64,000 bases of DNA from Heracleum sosnowskyi (Eukaryota > Streptophyta > Magnoliopsida > Apiales > Apiaceae), in contig JAUIZM010000012.1 of assembly GCA_030848705.1 (NCBI GenBank), positions 6,636,679-6,700,678 on the forward strand, read 5' to 3'. How positions within the stretch are numbered: position 1 is the stretch's first letter; the number at the start of each line of letters is the position of its first letter. Below are positions 21,743 through 33,486 of this stretch, piece after piece. The notes under the pieces are model-generated. The model ran no database searches. It was given only the letters and a program-made list of their open reading frames with translations, and was not told the origin of the DNA. Made by a program: the position numbers and the translations under genes.

Positions 21743-24700
21743 GTCTCCCCTCCTTAAAAGGATTCCGTCCCGGAATCTAAGAAAATAGCTGAGGTTACTC
21801 TTTCAATATAGAAATCTCCAGTTTCCAGGTTGACTCTTCAACCCTCTGGTCTCATTACCACTCTTACTCATCCCGGTCTGTGATACCTACCGGACGCTTT
21901 ATATAAGCCAATTCTGGCTATGTTCATATACACCCATTTTCTATCAACATTCGATTATTCTCGCAATCGGCGGTACAATACTTACCGTAACTCCGGTTCT
22001 CTGAAAGGTTTCTTCCGGTCGGTCCGTCGGTCTACGGATCCTATGTAGTGCTGGCACTCAATCTCGTTGCCAAACATGTTTGGAAAACTCCTCCCGAATC
22101 GGGAGTTCAATCATTGGTTCTTATCTGACATGATGGTGACTGGAACTCCACATCACCCAACTATCTCTTTCGTAACTCTTCGGTTAACGATCTCTTGTTT
22201 TTAACAAAATATGAGTAGACTCATTTGATCCATCAATTATAGCTCAATTGACGTCATAGTCCGACTCGATTCTTGTTGATCCTATCACAGAATCCATTAT
22301 ATTAAAATTACATTCCTAATCAGGAATCTCTATTAACTGTGATAGTCAACTAGGTCTTTGTTCTGCCTTCATTTTCTGACATATCCAATATTTGTTTATC
22401 AATCGATAAATCCTTTTATTTATCCGACCACTTATAACATTTCCTTAACTTTCCTAGTTTGAAACGTCTCCTATCTTTGCAGGGTCGACCAGTACTCCTT
22501 TACTGTTGACCACATGTCCTAAAATTGTATTTCCTTTAGCCAAAACACGCACTTTGAGAACTTGGCATATAACTTTACTCTCCTCAGTGCTTCTAACACG
22601 ATCCTCAAATGTTCTGCATGTTCTTCCTCGGTCCTTGAGGTAAATCTAAATATTGCCGATGTCACTATGACATACTTATCCAAATACTTCTTGAAAAGTC
22701 GATTCAGCACATCCATGAAAACTACAAGGGCATTCGTCAGCCCAAACGACATTACAAAAAAACGCGTAGTGTCCATACTTGGTGCGAAACGCAGTCTTGG
22801 GTACGTTCTCAGGCTTAATATTCAATTGGTGGTATCCAGTTCTCAATCAATATTCGAGAATTTAACTGCATCATGCAGCCGATCGATCAAATCACCGATC
22901 CTTGGCAGGGGTATTCATTCTTAACAATTAGCCTATTTAGCTCTCGATACTCTATGCACAACCTCATGCTGTCGTCCTTTTTCTTCACCAATAACACGGG
23001 TGCATCCCACGGTGACGGACTTGGTCTTATCATTCCTTCCCCTAACAATTTCTACAATTGAGCGACTAATTTCTTCATCTCGACTGAAGCTAGTCGGTAC
23101 GGGGCCTTCGATACTGGCGCCGTTCTTGGAGCTAATTCTATATCAACTCTATTCCTCTATCGGGTGGTAACCCTGGGAGATCTTTTTGGAAATACATCCT
23201 CGAATTCGTTGATGACGGGGATATTCCGCATACTAGGTGCTTCCCGTTTCGTATCCATCACAGTCGCTAAACAAGTTTCATCTTCTTGGAGGTCAAACGT
23301 TTCCTCGTCCGACAATCTGAATTCTTACCTTCTTTCTTTCTCAATCTATTCACGTTTCATACTCTATTTTCTTTATTCCCATTTCTTTCTCGTCCACTTT
23401 GCTTCCATTTCTATCATAGTCGTTTCATTAACCAAGGTAACATAATCAGTCGTTTCGAGCACTTCGTTATTCTGAATTCGCATCATGTGAAACAAACCTT
23501 GGCAATTTCCGTAAGCTTCGATTCATAGTTGTCGTACTCATTTATCTTGGCTCTCATCTTCAACACTCTCCTTTTTTTCCAAATACTAAGGAAAATACTT
23601 GCATGGTACCAAGAATACTTCAAGCAACAGAATGCTTTATGTATATATATATATATAAAAAAAAAAACTTTGTAAAAATTCTCGCTGAGGAGGCGACCTG
23701 GTTAGGTCTCAATTAAATTATCGTTTGAAAATCTCCCCACCATACTTCACTGCATACAAATGCATCGTGAATTCACTTATATAAATTTGACCAAAGGTTG
23801 AACTTAGTGATACAATAACTAGTTCATTTCAATAAACATTGACAACTAGCTGAACAAAATTTGCTAGTTCGATTAGTTTGGGACGCAGCATCTAGTTAGG
23901 ATAATTAGCTAGATTTTCATCATATCATTAAAATTTCAACTAGTTAGAACAATTAACTAGTCACTCATCATGGCACATATAATTAGCCAGTTTCAATCTA
24001 CGAGTACAAAATCTCGATATTGTAGCCAAAGAAAGAAAGAAAACAAAATTTTGACTACTCGGATAATGAATTGAAAAGGAGAGTAAATAAGTTTAGGATG
24101 AACAAGGTAATTATAACCCTTGAATAAAATATATGATATGAATAGGAAATTCTTGGTATCGGAACAATCGATAACCTCCCACCAAACATTTCTCATCAGT
24201 GAAACGGTCCACCCAAAAGTGTCTCCGTACATAAAATTTATCAAATTTTCCAATAGAATTGAATTCGGAATATCAATATCAAATTGATATCCTTTCTACG
24301 ATTTCAACGTCTGATGTGCAAATCTCTCCTTAATAGGAGAAAAGAATCCCCGAGTAATCTCTGAAATATATATCATCCATGTTTTAGACACATAGCTAGA
24401 TATTTATGAACTCGACTGAGGAGTCCAAGTATGAAAAAAAATAAATCGAATATCAAAATAAATGTTAAAGAATATTCGTCAAATAATTGAGGAAGCATTA
24501 ATTGAACATTCCTTAGATAATTGAAAGAATACGAAATAAATTATAGACCTGGAAGGATAGATGAATAATGGTTCCTTCTTCAGGTCGTCCTGGAACATGA
24601 ACAAAATGCTCCGGTGAGTAATGGTAAGTTAACTCTGCGTATTTAAACCTCAAAGGTAATGAGAGGAGAAAAGAAAAGAAATAAAATGAAGATAGCAATT

Positions 24701-25838
24701 GTTGGTTGCATCCCAAGTTGAAGTAAGAAACTAGAAAGGTTACCTGACATGAATTATTCAAGGTAACACGGGCATGAACAGTTTTAGATTGAGGAGTGTA
24801 CCAGCAAGTAGATACCAAAAAGTCAATGGTCATCATAATTTCTAACATCACCCGTACGAGGATGATCTTATCTTTCTGCCTTTATGGCTTATGGTACTAA
24901 CCAACGGTACCTCAAAATCGTACAAGTCCTTAAATAGGTCGGGAGTTCGAACATATTTGTCATTCCACGATAATCGTCCCGAGATTGAGCCCCTTACGGC
25001 CGCATTAACACATCCTCAAAAGATGGAGGTCCGTAACGTATATGTAATTTCTTAACACTAATCGTATCGAACGAATCCAACCCCAGGCCACCATAGGTCT
25101 CGTTCCTCGTAGCTCCTGAGATTGTCGCATTGCTCGTTGCAACCATACATGTCTTTATCAGAATCACGCTATTCATTCTTCATATCTTTGATTTCTGAGT
25201 TGAGCCACCATGGCCTGTCGTATGAAATGTACTCGCGATGCGATTTAGCACGTTCGTCTCACGATAACGTTCTGGTACTATACGTACGCAACAGTCTCCT
25301 TTTTAGGTAACGAAATACCCATCGACGGAAAAGACACCAACTCTTGTGGAATCGTTGTTCTCAAGGCTTGGACCTCATACACAAGATAATGCCCTAACTA
25401 GTCCACGCAATTTAGTAATTCGGATCGCGTAAAGGACTGTAAACGTCACAATCTTCACATGTGCTGCCTCCTCGTGGCAAACTACGATGAACTACAAACA
25501 CTTAGGTTCTGACTAAGTCAAGTTATCCATTGGTATTGGCCATTCCGACCTTACCCCAACTGCAACCGAGACTCTGCTTCGCGTCTTAGCTTAATGTTTT
25601 TGATAATCCGTGTACAATTCTAAACGTCCTTCTCATCATTATGATGATCTTCAACGGTCATATCGGTCCTCCGATAAGTCCTCAACTAAACTCTTTAATC
25701 TTAACATCCTCAGTGGCACTACTTCCGGTAGTCCACTTAACGAACTCTATATGAGTCCTCTCGTCATTCTCTTACTTCGATATAACTCTTAACACTCTCA
25801 TATCCAAGTTTATAACCTAACGTTCTGATACCATTTCT
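21743..25838 (-). mobile_element. interior of the Gypsy element, mostly non-coding
   Basis: The 4.1 kb between the LTRs holds the polypurine tract at its left end and the primer-binding site at its right end. Apart from the reverse-transcriptase fragment near 22.5-23.1 kb, I recognise no gag, protease, integrase or chromodomain. Short AT-rich frames (23993-24253, 24513-24851) show no known motif. A run of TA then A lies at 23643-23667. Confidence 0.7.
22519..23110 (-). pseudogene. Gypsy reverse-transcriptase remnant
   Basis: Minus-strand frame 22776-22519 contains the 'FFVMSFGLTNA..FM..LNRLFKKYLD' block and 'EHAEHLRIVLEALRR..LYAKFSKCVFW', both typical of Gypsy/chromovirus reverse transcriptase. 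The catalytic DD block expected between them is replaced by unrelated residues. Upstream sequence (22780-23110) retains weaker similarity, broken by frame changes. It cannot encode an active enzyme. Confidence 0.8.
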
Positions 25839-28800
25839 GTAACACCACCAGATCCGGGGTCAGGAATCTGGGTTGTCACGCTCCATCAATGATACAAAAC
25901 CTGCATTACTTACAACATTCTCATAATACAACTCCAAAGACCCCAATCACTTACGCACACACACACAAGTTATAGCCTTGGAAATGAGCAACAATAATCA
26001 ACATTTGTTATTACAACCCAAATGTACTATCCTGGATCTCATCTATTATTTACAACCTCTACCTGAAGTTACAATAATAGACCTCATAATTCTATACAAG
26101 GTTTAGTAATACAAACCCACTCAAAATAATTCTCACTAATTCAAGCTGCAACCAATCTGCTCATACTGACAGTATCCATCCTGCGTCAACTAACTCCAGG
26201 GTGGTCTCTCCATTCCCTTGCTCTCGTAACACGAGGTAGATTCAGCAATGTTTTCCTCATGCTGAAATATTTAATAAAGCAAGAATGAGCTAATAGTGCT
26301 CAGCAAGAAATCTATCCCAGTTTAAATCTTTAAACCTTTTAGGGAGATAATCTATAAGGGATCAAAGCTTTTATCACTACTAGGGTCTAACCCCAAAATA
26401 GTATACCGTTTAAAATATCGTATGACTTATAATCATACTCATATACTCTTCGTAATCATTTGGAAATCCTTGGTATCAGTATGATAAACCAAGACTCAAA
26501 ACATATCTTTATAACCACATGCTATGCATTAAACGGATAAGATACTAGTATAACATAAACGATGAAGTTACGGGGAAAATTAATATAATGTTTCCGTAAC
26601 CCCACATCCACTTATGCATATATAATCTGAGTAAAGTTTTATCAGAGTCATAACTCATAAAATAAAAGATGAAGTTGCAAGAATTTATTGTCACTTCATT
26701 TCCAAACACTTTTCGACCTCCTACCAACATGATCGGTTCTTCACCCCAATACATGTTGCAGGAATATCCAAATTGGATGATGAACCAATACGGGAGTTGC
26801 TACCGCGCCCGCTGTACCCAACCTTACTATGATCAGTAGCAGGTCGTACCGCTCAAATATGTTTTCTACATGTAAATGGAAGAATCACGACAGCCTGACA
26901 TTGTCTACTGTCTTTCGGGACCTCCCGGCCAACGGTTGGGCCAATAATTTGGATGGGTCGGCGCAACTGGACCACTTACACCACTCCTAGTTCAGATGAA
27001 GTCCATGACTCTGAAACGTAAAGATCGTCCTCCTTTCCCCAAGTGTAATACTTGTTGATACGACTCCACAAAGTAGTTATATCTAGGTTGGAAAGGAAGA
27101 TTCTCAAATATTTCCCAAGCTATTGCTTGTTAATGGATATCGACTTGTTCCATTAATTTACCCCTCGATCGTTGAGGTGGTAACACAATATTTGACTTGC
27201 AGCAACTAAATTGCTTCGAGAAAAAATCTGTCCCCTGACAGTTTTAAGTTGAGAGTTTAAAATGAGTAGCAGTCACCTAAATCAGGTTTCCCATATTTTT
27301 GATAGTTGAGCGAACATTTAAATCCTCTTAAGAGACAGATTTAAATGGAAAAACAGTGTTTTGGGAACCTCTTTTTGATTTAAAAAAAATAATCAATAAT
27401 ATTTATTAAATAAGTAAACCTTAGATGAATATTCGAAAATAATATTCATTAAGTAAATACTGATTAAATGAATATTCGAAAATAATATTCATTAAGTAAA
27501 TAATGATTAAATGAATATTCAAAATAATATTCGATAAATAAATACACCTTAAATAAATATACAAAAATAATATTCATTAAATAAATAACTCTTAAATGAA
27601 TATTCAAAAATAATATTCATTAAATAAATAACTCTTAAATGAATATTCAAAAATAATATTCATTAAATAAATAAACCTCGAATGAATATTCAGAAATAAT
27701 ATTCATTAAATAGATAAACCTCAAATGAATATTCAGAATAATATTCATTAAATAAATAAACCTCAAATGAATATTCAGAAATAATATTCATTAAATAGAT
27801 AAACCTCAAATGAATATTCAGAATAATATTCATTAAATAAATAAACCTCAAATGAATATTCAAGAATAATATTCATTAAATAAATAAACCTCAAATGAAT
27901 ATTCGGAAATAATATTCATTAAATAGATAAACCTCAAATGAATATTCAGAATAATATTCATTAAATAAATAAACCTCAAATGAATATTCAAGAATAATAT
28001 TCATTAAGTAAATAAGGATTAAATGAATATTCAACATAATATTCATTAAATAAATAAGCCTTAAATGAATATTACAAAATAATATTCATTAAATAAATAA
28101 AGACTAAATGAATATTCCAAAATAATATTCATTAAATAAATAATCATAAAGCAAGTATCACAATATACTTTCGAAAACAGTTATGCCTTCCATTAGCATA
28201 TATAACGGAAATAGTATTCAAATAGTATTTCTCGACTGAGATAATACTCAAATAACATTCCTTGAAAGATATAGTAAGCATATATCATTTCCTCGAATGA
28301 TATCATACTTGAATAACAATCCTCAAAGTACATAGTATTCTGCCGATGGAATCCCTCTGGGTTTCCACGACTATCTACATATCTCAAAATACCGACTCCC
28401 GATTTAGAGTCGAAAAAAATGAATATGCTCTTATACTTAGAGCTACCAAGTAAACCGGTTCATAACTACTTAACTCAAAAGATTTTATATAATCCAATGG
28501 TCAAATTCTATTTAACATGATATAATCATTTATCTCAAAACTATACAACACTATACATGGCAAAAGCAGTATTATATAATTAATACTTCAAAGTATGGAT
28601 TTAGAAAACTTGCATCTATTATATGCATACATCAGAATATGGTACTTTAAAATACAGCATGGAATGAGAAAACTTGCCTGGAAATCCCGAAGTAGCAATA
28701 AGTCTCAGGTCGGTCCAGTAATCTAGAATCAACACAAGGTTCAAGATTAATAACTTAAACGCTTTCACCATACTAAGTATATACTAACTTAAGTACAAGT

Positions 28801-30604
28801 CCATTTTCAAGTTAACTCCTTAAGATCCTCTACTCGAGCATGCTCGCTCACGCATTTTTATAAAATTGAGATTTAATCCTTTTAGCACGAAATATTTTCG
28901 AGGGTCTTCCTAAACATACCTCGCATGTTATCACAAAGTTTCACATTCTATTATGACCTCTAAGTGGTTCGATCATAACCTCAAAGTTGACTAAGTGGCA
29001 CGGTTTGGCTTTACGAAACATCCTTCATTAAAACACTTGTTTCTCCTAAACCGTAAACCGGATTCACATGATCTTCGAACCAAAACGAACCTCGAAACAA
29101 GAGCTACACTATACTAGGCAGTGGTGACCTTGGACAGAAGGTATTATGTTCGAACATCACAAACAAAACAAGGCTAAGGAAAATCGGGCATTATAACGGC
29201 TATGTTTTAACGATTCCAAAGTTTAATCATAAACTTTACATAATCAATCCAACCAAATCACCAAGTCAAATCCTCAACATCATTACTAACCCATAATCAT
29301 CATCAACCAGTCAAAACCAACATCTACTTGCTTATCATCAAATCAACATCAAACTTTCATCAAAATCACTTAATCATCCTTATAATCAAACTAACTACAA
29401 ACTATACTTAAAACTAACCATATAAATCAATTTATAACTAAGGATTTCAAGAGTTTATACCTTCTTTGATGCTTCATATACACTAACAATAGTTTATAAT
29501 CCTTCCTTGAGCTTTGAACAAACCTTAACAAGCTTAATCCTTAAGAAACAAAATCAAGAATCATGAAAAGTTACTATTCATCCTCATCTTGTAAAATCCA
29601 TAACAAATCGAAAAATAAGATTTCGGTGCTAAGATTTTTACCAGACCTTGTGCTCTTCATAAGCTTTCTTTTGAGTTATAGATCGTCAAATTTAAAGCTT
29701 CCCAGCTAGGATTTTGAGCTCCATCTTTCCACTTGACAGAAACTGGACAGATTGGGTTTTCCAACTTGGGGAAGATATTTGGCTAGGCTACACTCCTTTG
29801 TTGACTATGAAATTTTGAACGAATGTTACCCATGGAGTGGAGAAGCTATGGTTAAAATTTGGTGATTTTAGGACAAGTAGATTTGGAGTTATGAATTTGT
29901 CTTTTCTCCTTATGCAAGCTGAGCAGAAATCTGGAAAGAAATGGGGGAGAGTTTTCTTTTTCTTTTGCCTTGGTTGATTTGATAATTGTGTGATATTTTG
30001 TAGCTAAAGTGGTGAATCATCACATTTTGTCTTGTCATCGGGACACATGTCGAACATGCAAGAGTTTGGATAAAGTAGCTTTACTGGTTTGCTTTACTGG
30101 TTTGTTTCCTTTCACATGGATGATCCAAATGTTGCATTCCTCGAATTAATCTTGTTACATGTTACTTCCATGCCTTTATTTAATCCCGTAAGTGTCCCGT
30201 TGTTCCGTCTCCGTTTAATCGCGTAGAATGTTCGCAGGGTTTCTTAAGTGTTCTATCGAAGTAGTTTACCGTAAACGTCCTTGACATTACTAATTCTTTT
30301 ATTAAATCCATATCCATGGAATTGATAATTTAATCCTCCAATACTTTCAAATAATGATTAATCCGTCCGTTATTGGTGAAATTTCGGAGAAAACAGAAAT
30401 GCTATTTTTCCGATTCTGACAGCTTTTGCATTCCTTCATTTACATCGCATATCACTAATACGACTTTGAAAGTTTATTATATCGCCCCGTATATAGGGTG
30501 GTCTGAAAATCTTTTTCAGCTCAGAAATTTACTATTCATCAGGATTTTACTATTCATCAAATAAAAAAAAAAATTAACTAAGTCCAAAATTTGGGGTTAT
30601 TACA
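25839..30604 (-). repeat. LTR of the Gypsy element (5' LTR in element orientation)
   Basis: 4766 bp, colinear with 16982-21742 with scattered substitutions and small indels. The primer-binding site lies just outside its left end, so in element orientation this is the 5' LTR. Confidence 0.9.
27425..28150. repeat. palindromic minisatellite, second LTR copy, 17 units
   Basis: Same unit order and, by my count, the same 17 copies as at 18568-19292, with point differences such as 'cggaaat' for 'cagaaat'. The array therefore predates insertion and has not changed copy number since. Confidence 0.88.
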
Positions 30605-30720
30605 AAGCTCTCAGCACAAATTCCATCAAGCTTTTTAGCAAATTCAAATCCAAATGATTTTGGACGGTGCTTTTGGGAACACTCTTCAACCTCCTTCCGG
30701 AATTATGATCATTTTCTAGT
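30605..30720 (-). pseudogene. ILP1-like gene, 5'-side exon fragment beyond the insertion
   Basis: Minus-strand codons read '..KSFGFEFAKKLDGICAESLVQF', continuing across the insertion site into 'PPTPPSALIGG' at 16981 and below. This is the BIR-like/C3HC first half. Between 'AKKLD' and 'CAESL' family members normally carry a conserved GH..CPWRGN block with a zinc ligand; it is missing here, so the fold was probably lost even apart from the transposon. No earlier exon is recognisable. Confidence 0.75.
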
Positions 30721-31204
30721 CTAAACAGCTTTCTAAATCATTGCACCACACTACCACAGCACAGAGAGAGACTATTTCATACAGTTCTTCTAAATTTAAT
30801 AAAAGTAGCCAATCAGACTTGTTTCAATAAACTAAGAGTTACCACATAATACAATTGAATCTTGTCATGATTAGTCTAAACTAGGTATAAGAATATCTGC
30901 AAAATCCGAGATTATTTTCCATAGTTTGCAATTTAGGGTTCTTTTTAAGAAACTGTCTTCCCACTGAAATAGTGAGTTGTCCCAAGAGAGTATCCTTTCC
31001 CTAAAAGGGATCTGGTGTGAATTGATAGATTAGAAATTTAATACATCCACAAATAAGTAACTTAAAGATTAGGGTATACGGTAAAGAGTTTTTTAAAAGA
31101 GTATTGGGGGAGGTTGCAATAAAAACCATCAAAGATTATCCAAAAAACAGATGCAGACAACAACAATAATCATAGTATTGAAAAACAGAGATAGAGAGTT
31201 GTAG
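30721..31204. other. intergenic DNA, no gene seen
   Basis: AT-rich sequence between the broken ILP1-like exon and the first recognisable A2 exon. It could include remnants of an ILP1 intron. No A-type ectodomain exon is present. Confidence 0.5.
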
Positions 31205-33105
31205 GGATATGGTCCATCGTGCTAGACATTTTGGTACTGATTCCTGGTAAGAAATATCCAATGATTTCCCTCAACTCAATCCATTTTTAAGTGGTTTTTG
31301 ACATAATTTCCTTGTTTTTCCACCTTCTTATCATTGACGGCACAGAACTTGCAGACTATTATCTAGGTAAGAAATGTCTAATTGTCTGAATTACTATATA
31401 AATTATAGTTTATTTATCCTAAGTGCAATATGAGTAGAAGGGGTTTTTCGTATTTTGGTCCTCGACTATACATTTAAATTATTTAGGTTTCGATGTCTAC
31501 AAACTACATGGGTTAAAAAAAATTATTCCTTACAAGTGAGGGATTGATGGTTGATATCTACCTTGAAACCACTTATATTTCACTATGTCAGTACTCTTTT
31601 TTTTATATAATCAAAAAAATGAACATGCCCTACTTAGCTTCCTGTTTGTCTATAGTATTTTAATCTCTTCCAAGGTTCTCTTTGGGTTTCAAGTTTGCTA
31701 AACAGCTTTGCATGTCTTGTAGGCATGCGGACCAACAAGTCCAACACTTCAGTGTATCTGGGTGAGCAATCCAATGATTTGTTGACTCCAGTCGATCCAA
31801 TAATATTTAAGCGGGTTTTTAACATATTTCCACTGTTTTTCTCTTTCTTATCACAACGACATCACAGCATTAATAGGAGATCTCCTAGGTGAGATGCTAG
31901 ATAATGCAGTGATTTGTTTTTGTTAGTGTGAAATTTTGAATTAAATCTCTTTTGTTAATTCACATCGTCTTAATTGCAGTAATGGTTTTTGTTGCAAGAT
32001 GTTTGTGTGGACTACCATTTCTATCCGCGTTCTTGATATATAAATCAAGAAGAAGGCATCTATCAGTGTATGGCACCATTGAAGATTTCCTGCAAGGTCA
32101 AAACAATCTGATGCCTATTAGATACAACTATTCTCAGATTAAAAAATTTACTAAAGGATTTAATAATAAACTGGAGGAAGGAGGCTTTGGTACTGTATAT
32201 AAAGGAAAACTTCGAAGTGGCCTTGTTGTAGCTGTTAAAATATTTAGCAACTCCAAGACTAGCGACCAAGATTTCATCAATGAAGTTGGTACAATTGGTA
32301 TGATCCACCATGTTAACATTGTGAGACTTGTTGGTTTTTGCGTTGAGGGTTCAAAACGTGCTCTGATTTATGAGTTCATGCCTAACGGATCTCTTGATAA
32401 ATACATTTTTCTCGAAGGAGGTGGAACATCTACTCTGAATTGTGAAAAGATTTATGAAATTTCCTGTAAAGTGGCTGGTGGCATTGAGTATTTGCATCGA
32501 GGGTGTGATATGCAAATCTTGCATTCTGATATTAAGCCTCATAATATTCTCCTAGATGAAAATTTCAATCCAAAATTTTTTGATTTTGGCCTTGCAAAAT
32601 TACGTGCCACTGATCATAGTATAGTGACTATGACAGCAGCAAGGGGAACAATGGGTTACATGGCTCCAGAACTATTTTAAAAAAATATCGGAACTGTTTC
32701 ATATAAGGAAGATGTTTATAGTTTCGGAATGTTGTTATTGGAAATGGCAGGGCGAAGGAAAATTTTGAATCCATTCAAGGATCAAATTAGCCAAATTTAC
32801 TTCCCTTCATGGATCTATGACCAGATTAGCCAAGGGAAGGAGATTGAAATGGAAGAGGTTACTGAGAACGAAAAGGAGTTGGTTAAAAAGATGATTATTG
32901 TGGCAATGTGGTGCATACAAATGAAAAAAGATGATTATTGTGGCAATGTGGTGCATACAAATGAATCCAAGCGAACGTCCTTCAATGAACAAAGTGATTG
33001 AAATGCTTGAAGGAGACGTCGAACTATTGGTGATGCCTCCTAAACCTTTGATTTGTCCACAGCAGGAACCGTCAAATGATGATTAAGAACTTATTCAGAC
33101 CTCTT
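31205..33105 (+). pseudogene. A2 LRK10-like receptor kinase pseudogene
   Basis: Small exons 31205-31246, 31346-31366, 31723-31761 and 31868-31888 and a kinase exon from 31980 match A1 and A4; the ectodomain exon is absent. Lesions in the kinase exon: a stop TAA at 32678-32680 where sisters have Tyr, just after APELF; a tandem duplication of 39-40 bp (32885-32923, 32924-32963) that shifts the frame; the first glycine of the loop changed to Glu (LEEGGFG); HSD in the catalytic loop where sisters have HFD; and FFDFG for ISDFG. The native stop position lies near 33086. It is clearly non-functional as a kinase. Confidence 0.9.
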
Positions 33106-33486
33106 CAAATTGATAATGTGATGCAAAGTTTTCCAATATGATCAAGAGAATGATTAGGCTACTCGGTCATACAAGTCAGTAGTGACTTCATGTAATACTA
33201 GTTTATTTATTAATTCCCAAAATAAATTATGTTAGATAAGATAAAATCCTAATTACTTTACTGCACTATTTTTCATAAATAAATTAAAAATTTAATATCT
33301 AAACAGAGTTTTATTTAAATTCAACATTTTCTACCTTCTAAATATTTTTCCCAAAAAACAGTTTTGACTTTTTAAATTCTAACACCAGATAATTGGGAAG
33401 AAAATAGTAAAGTAAAACATAAAGAACCAAAAATAGTACAGCAAAAACCATAAGATCCAAAATCAAGAACAAAAAATCAAACAAAG
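33106..33486. other. intergenic DNA and RCC1 promoter region
   Basis: The first part matches the A-copy 3' flank ('gatcaagagaatgattaggc'). The rest is AT-rich and leads into the RCC1 start at 33487. The last stretch (33430-33486) is also found before the CASP-like fragment at about 59210-59264, so the RCC1 5' end has been duplicated there. Confidence 0.5.

Larger units (their letters stand above)
16982..30604 (-). mobile_element. large Gypsy-type LTR retrotransposon, LARD-like
   Basis: Two direct copies of about 4.76 kb (16982-21742 and 25839-30604) flank a 4.1 kb interior. The LTRs have TG..CA ends and a perfect 5-bp target duplication AAGCT (16977-16981, 30605-30609). On the minus strand a polypurine tract (AAGGAGGGGAGAC) precedes the LTR at 21743-21755, and a primer-binding site (TGGTATCAGAACG) lies at 25822-25834, so the element reads right to left. 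Only a damaged reverse-transcriptase fragment is recognisable inside. Long LTRs around a mostly non-coding core resemble the LARD class. It interrupts an ILP1-like exon. The LTRs differ at scattered sites. Confidence 0.92.
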
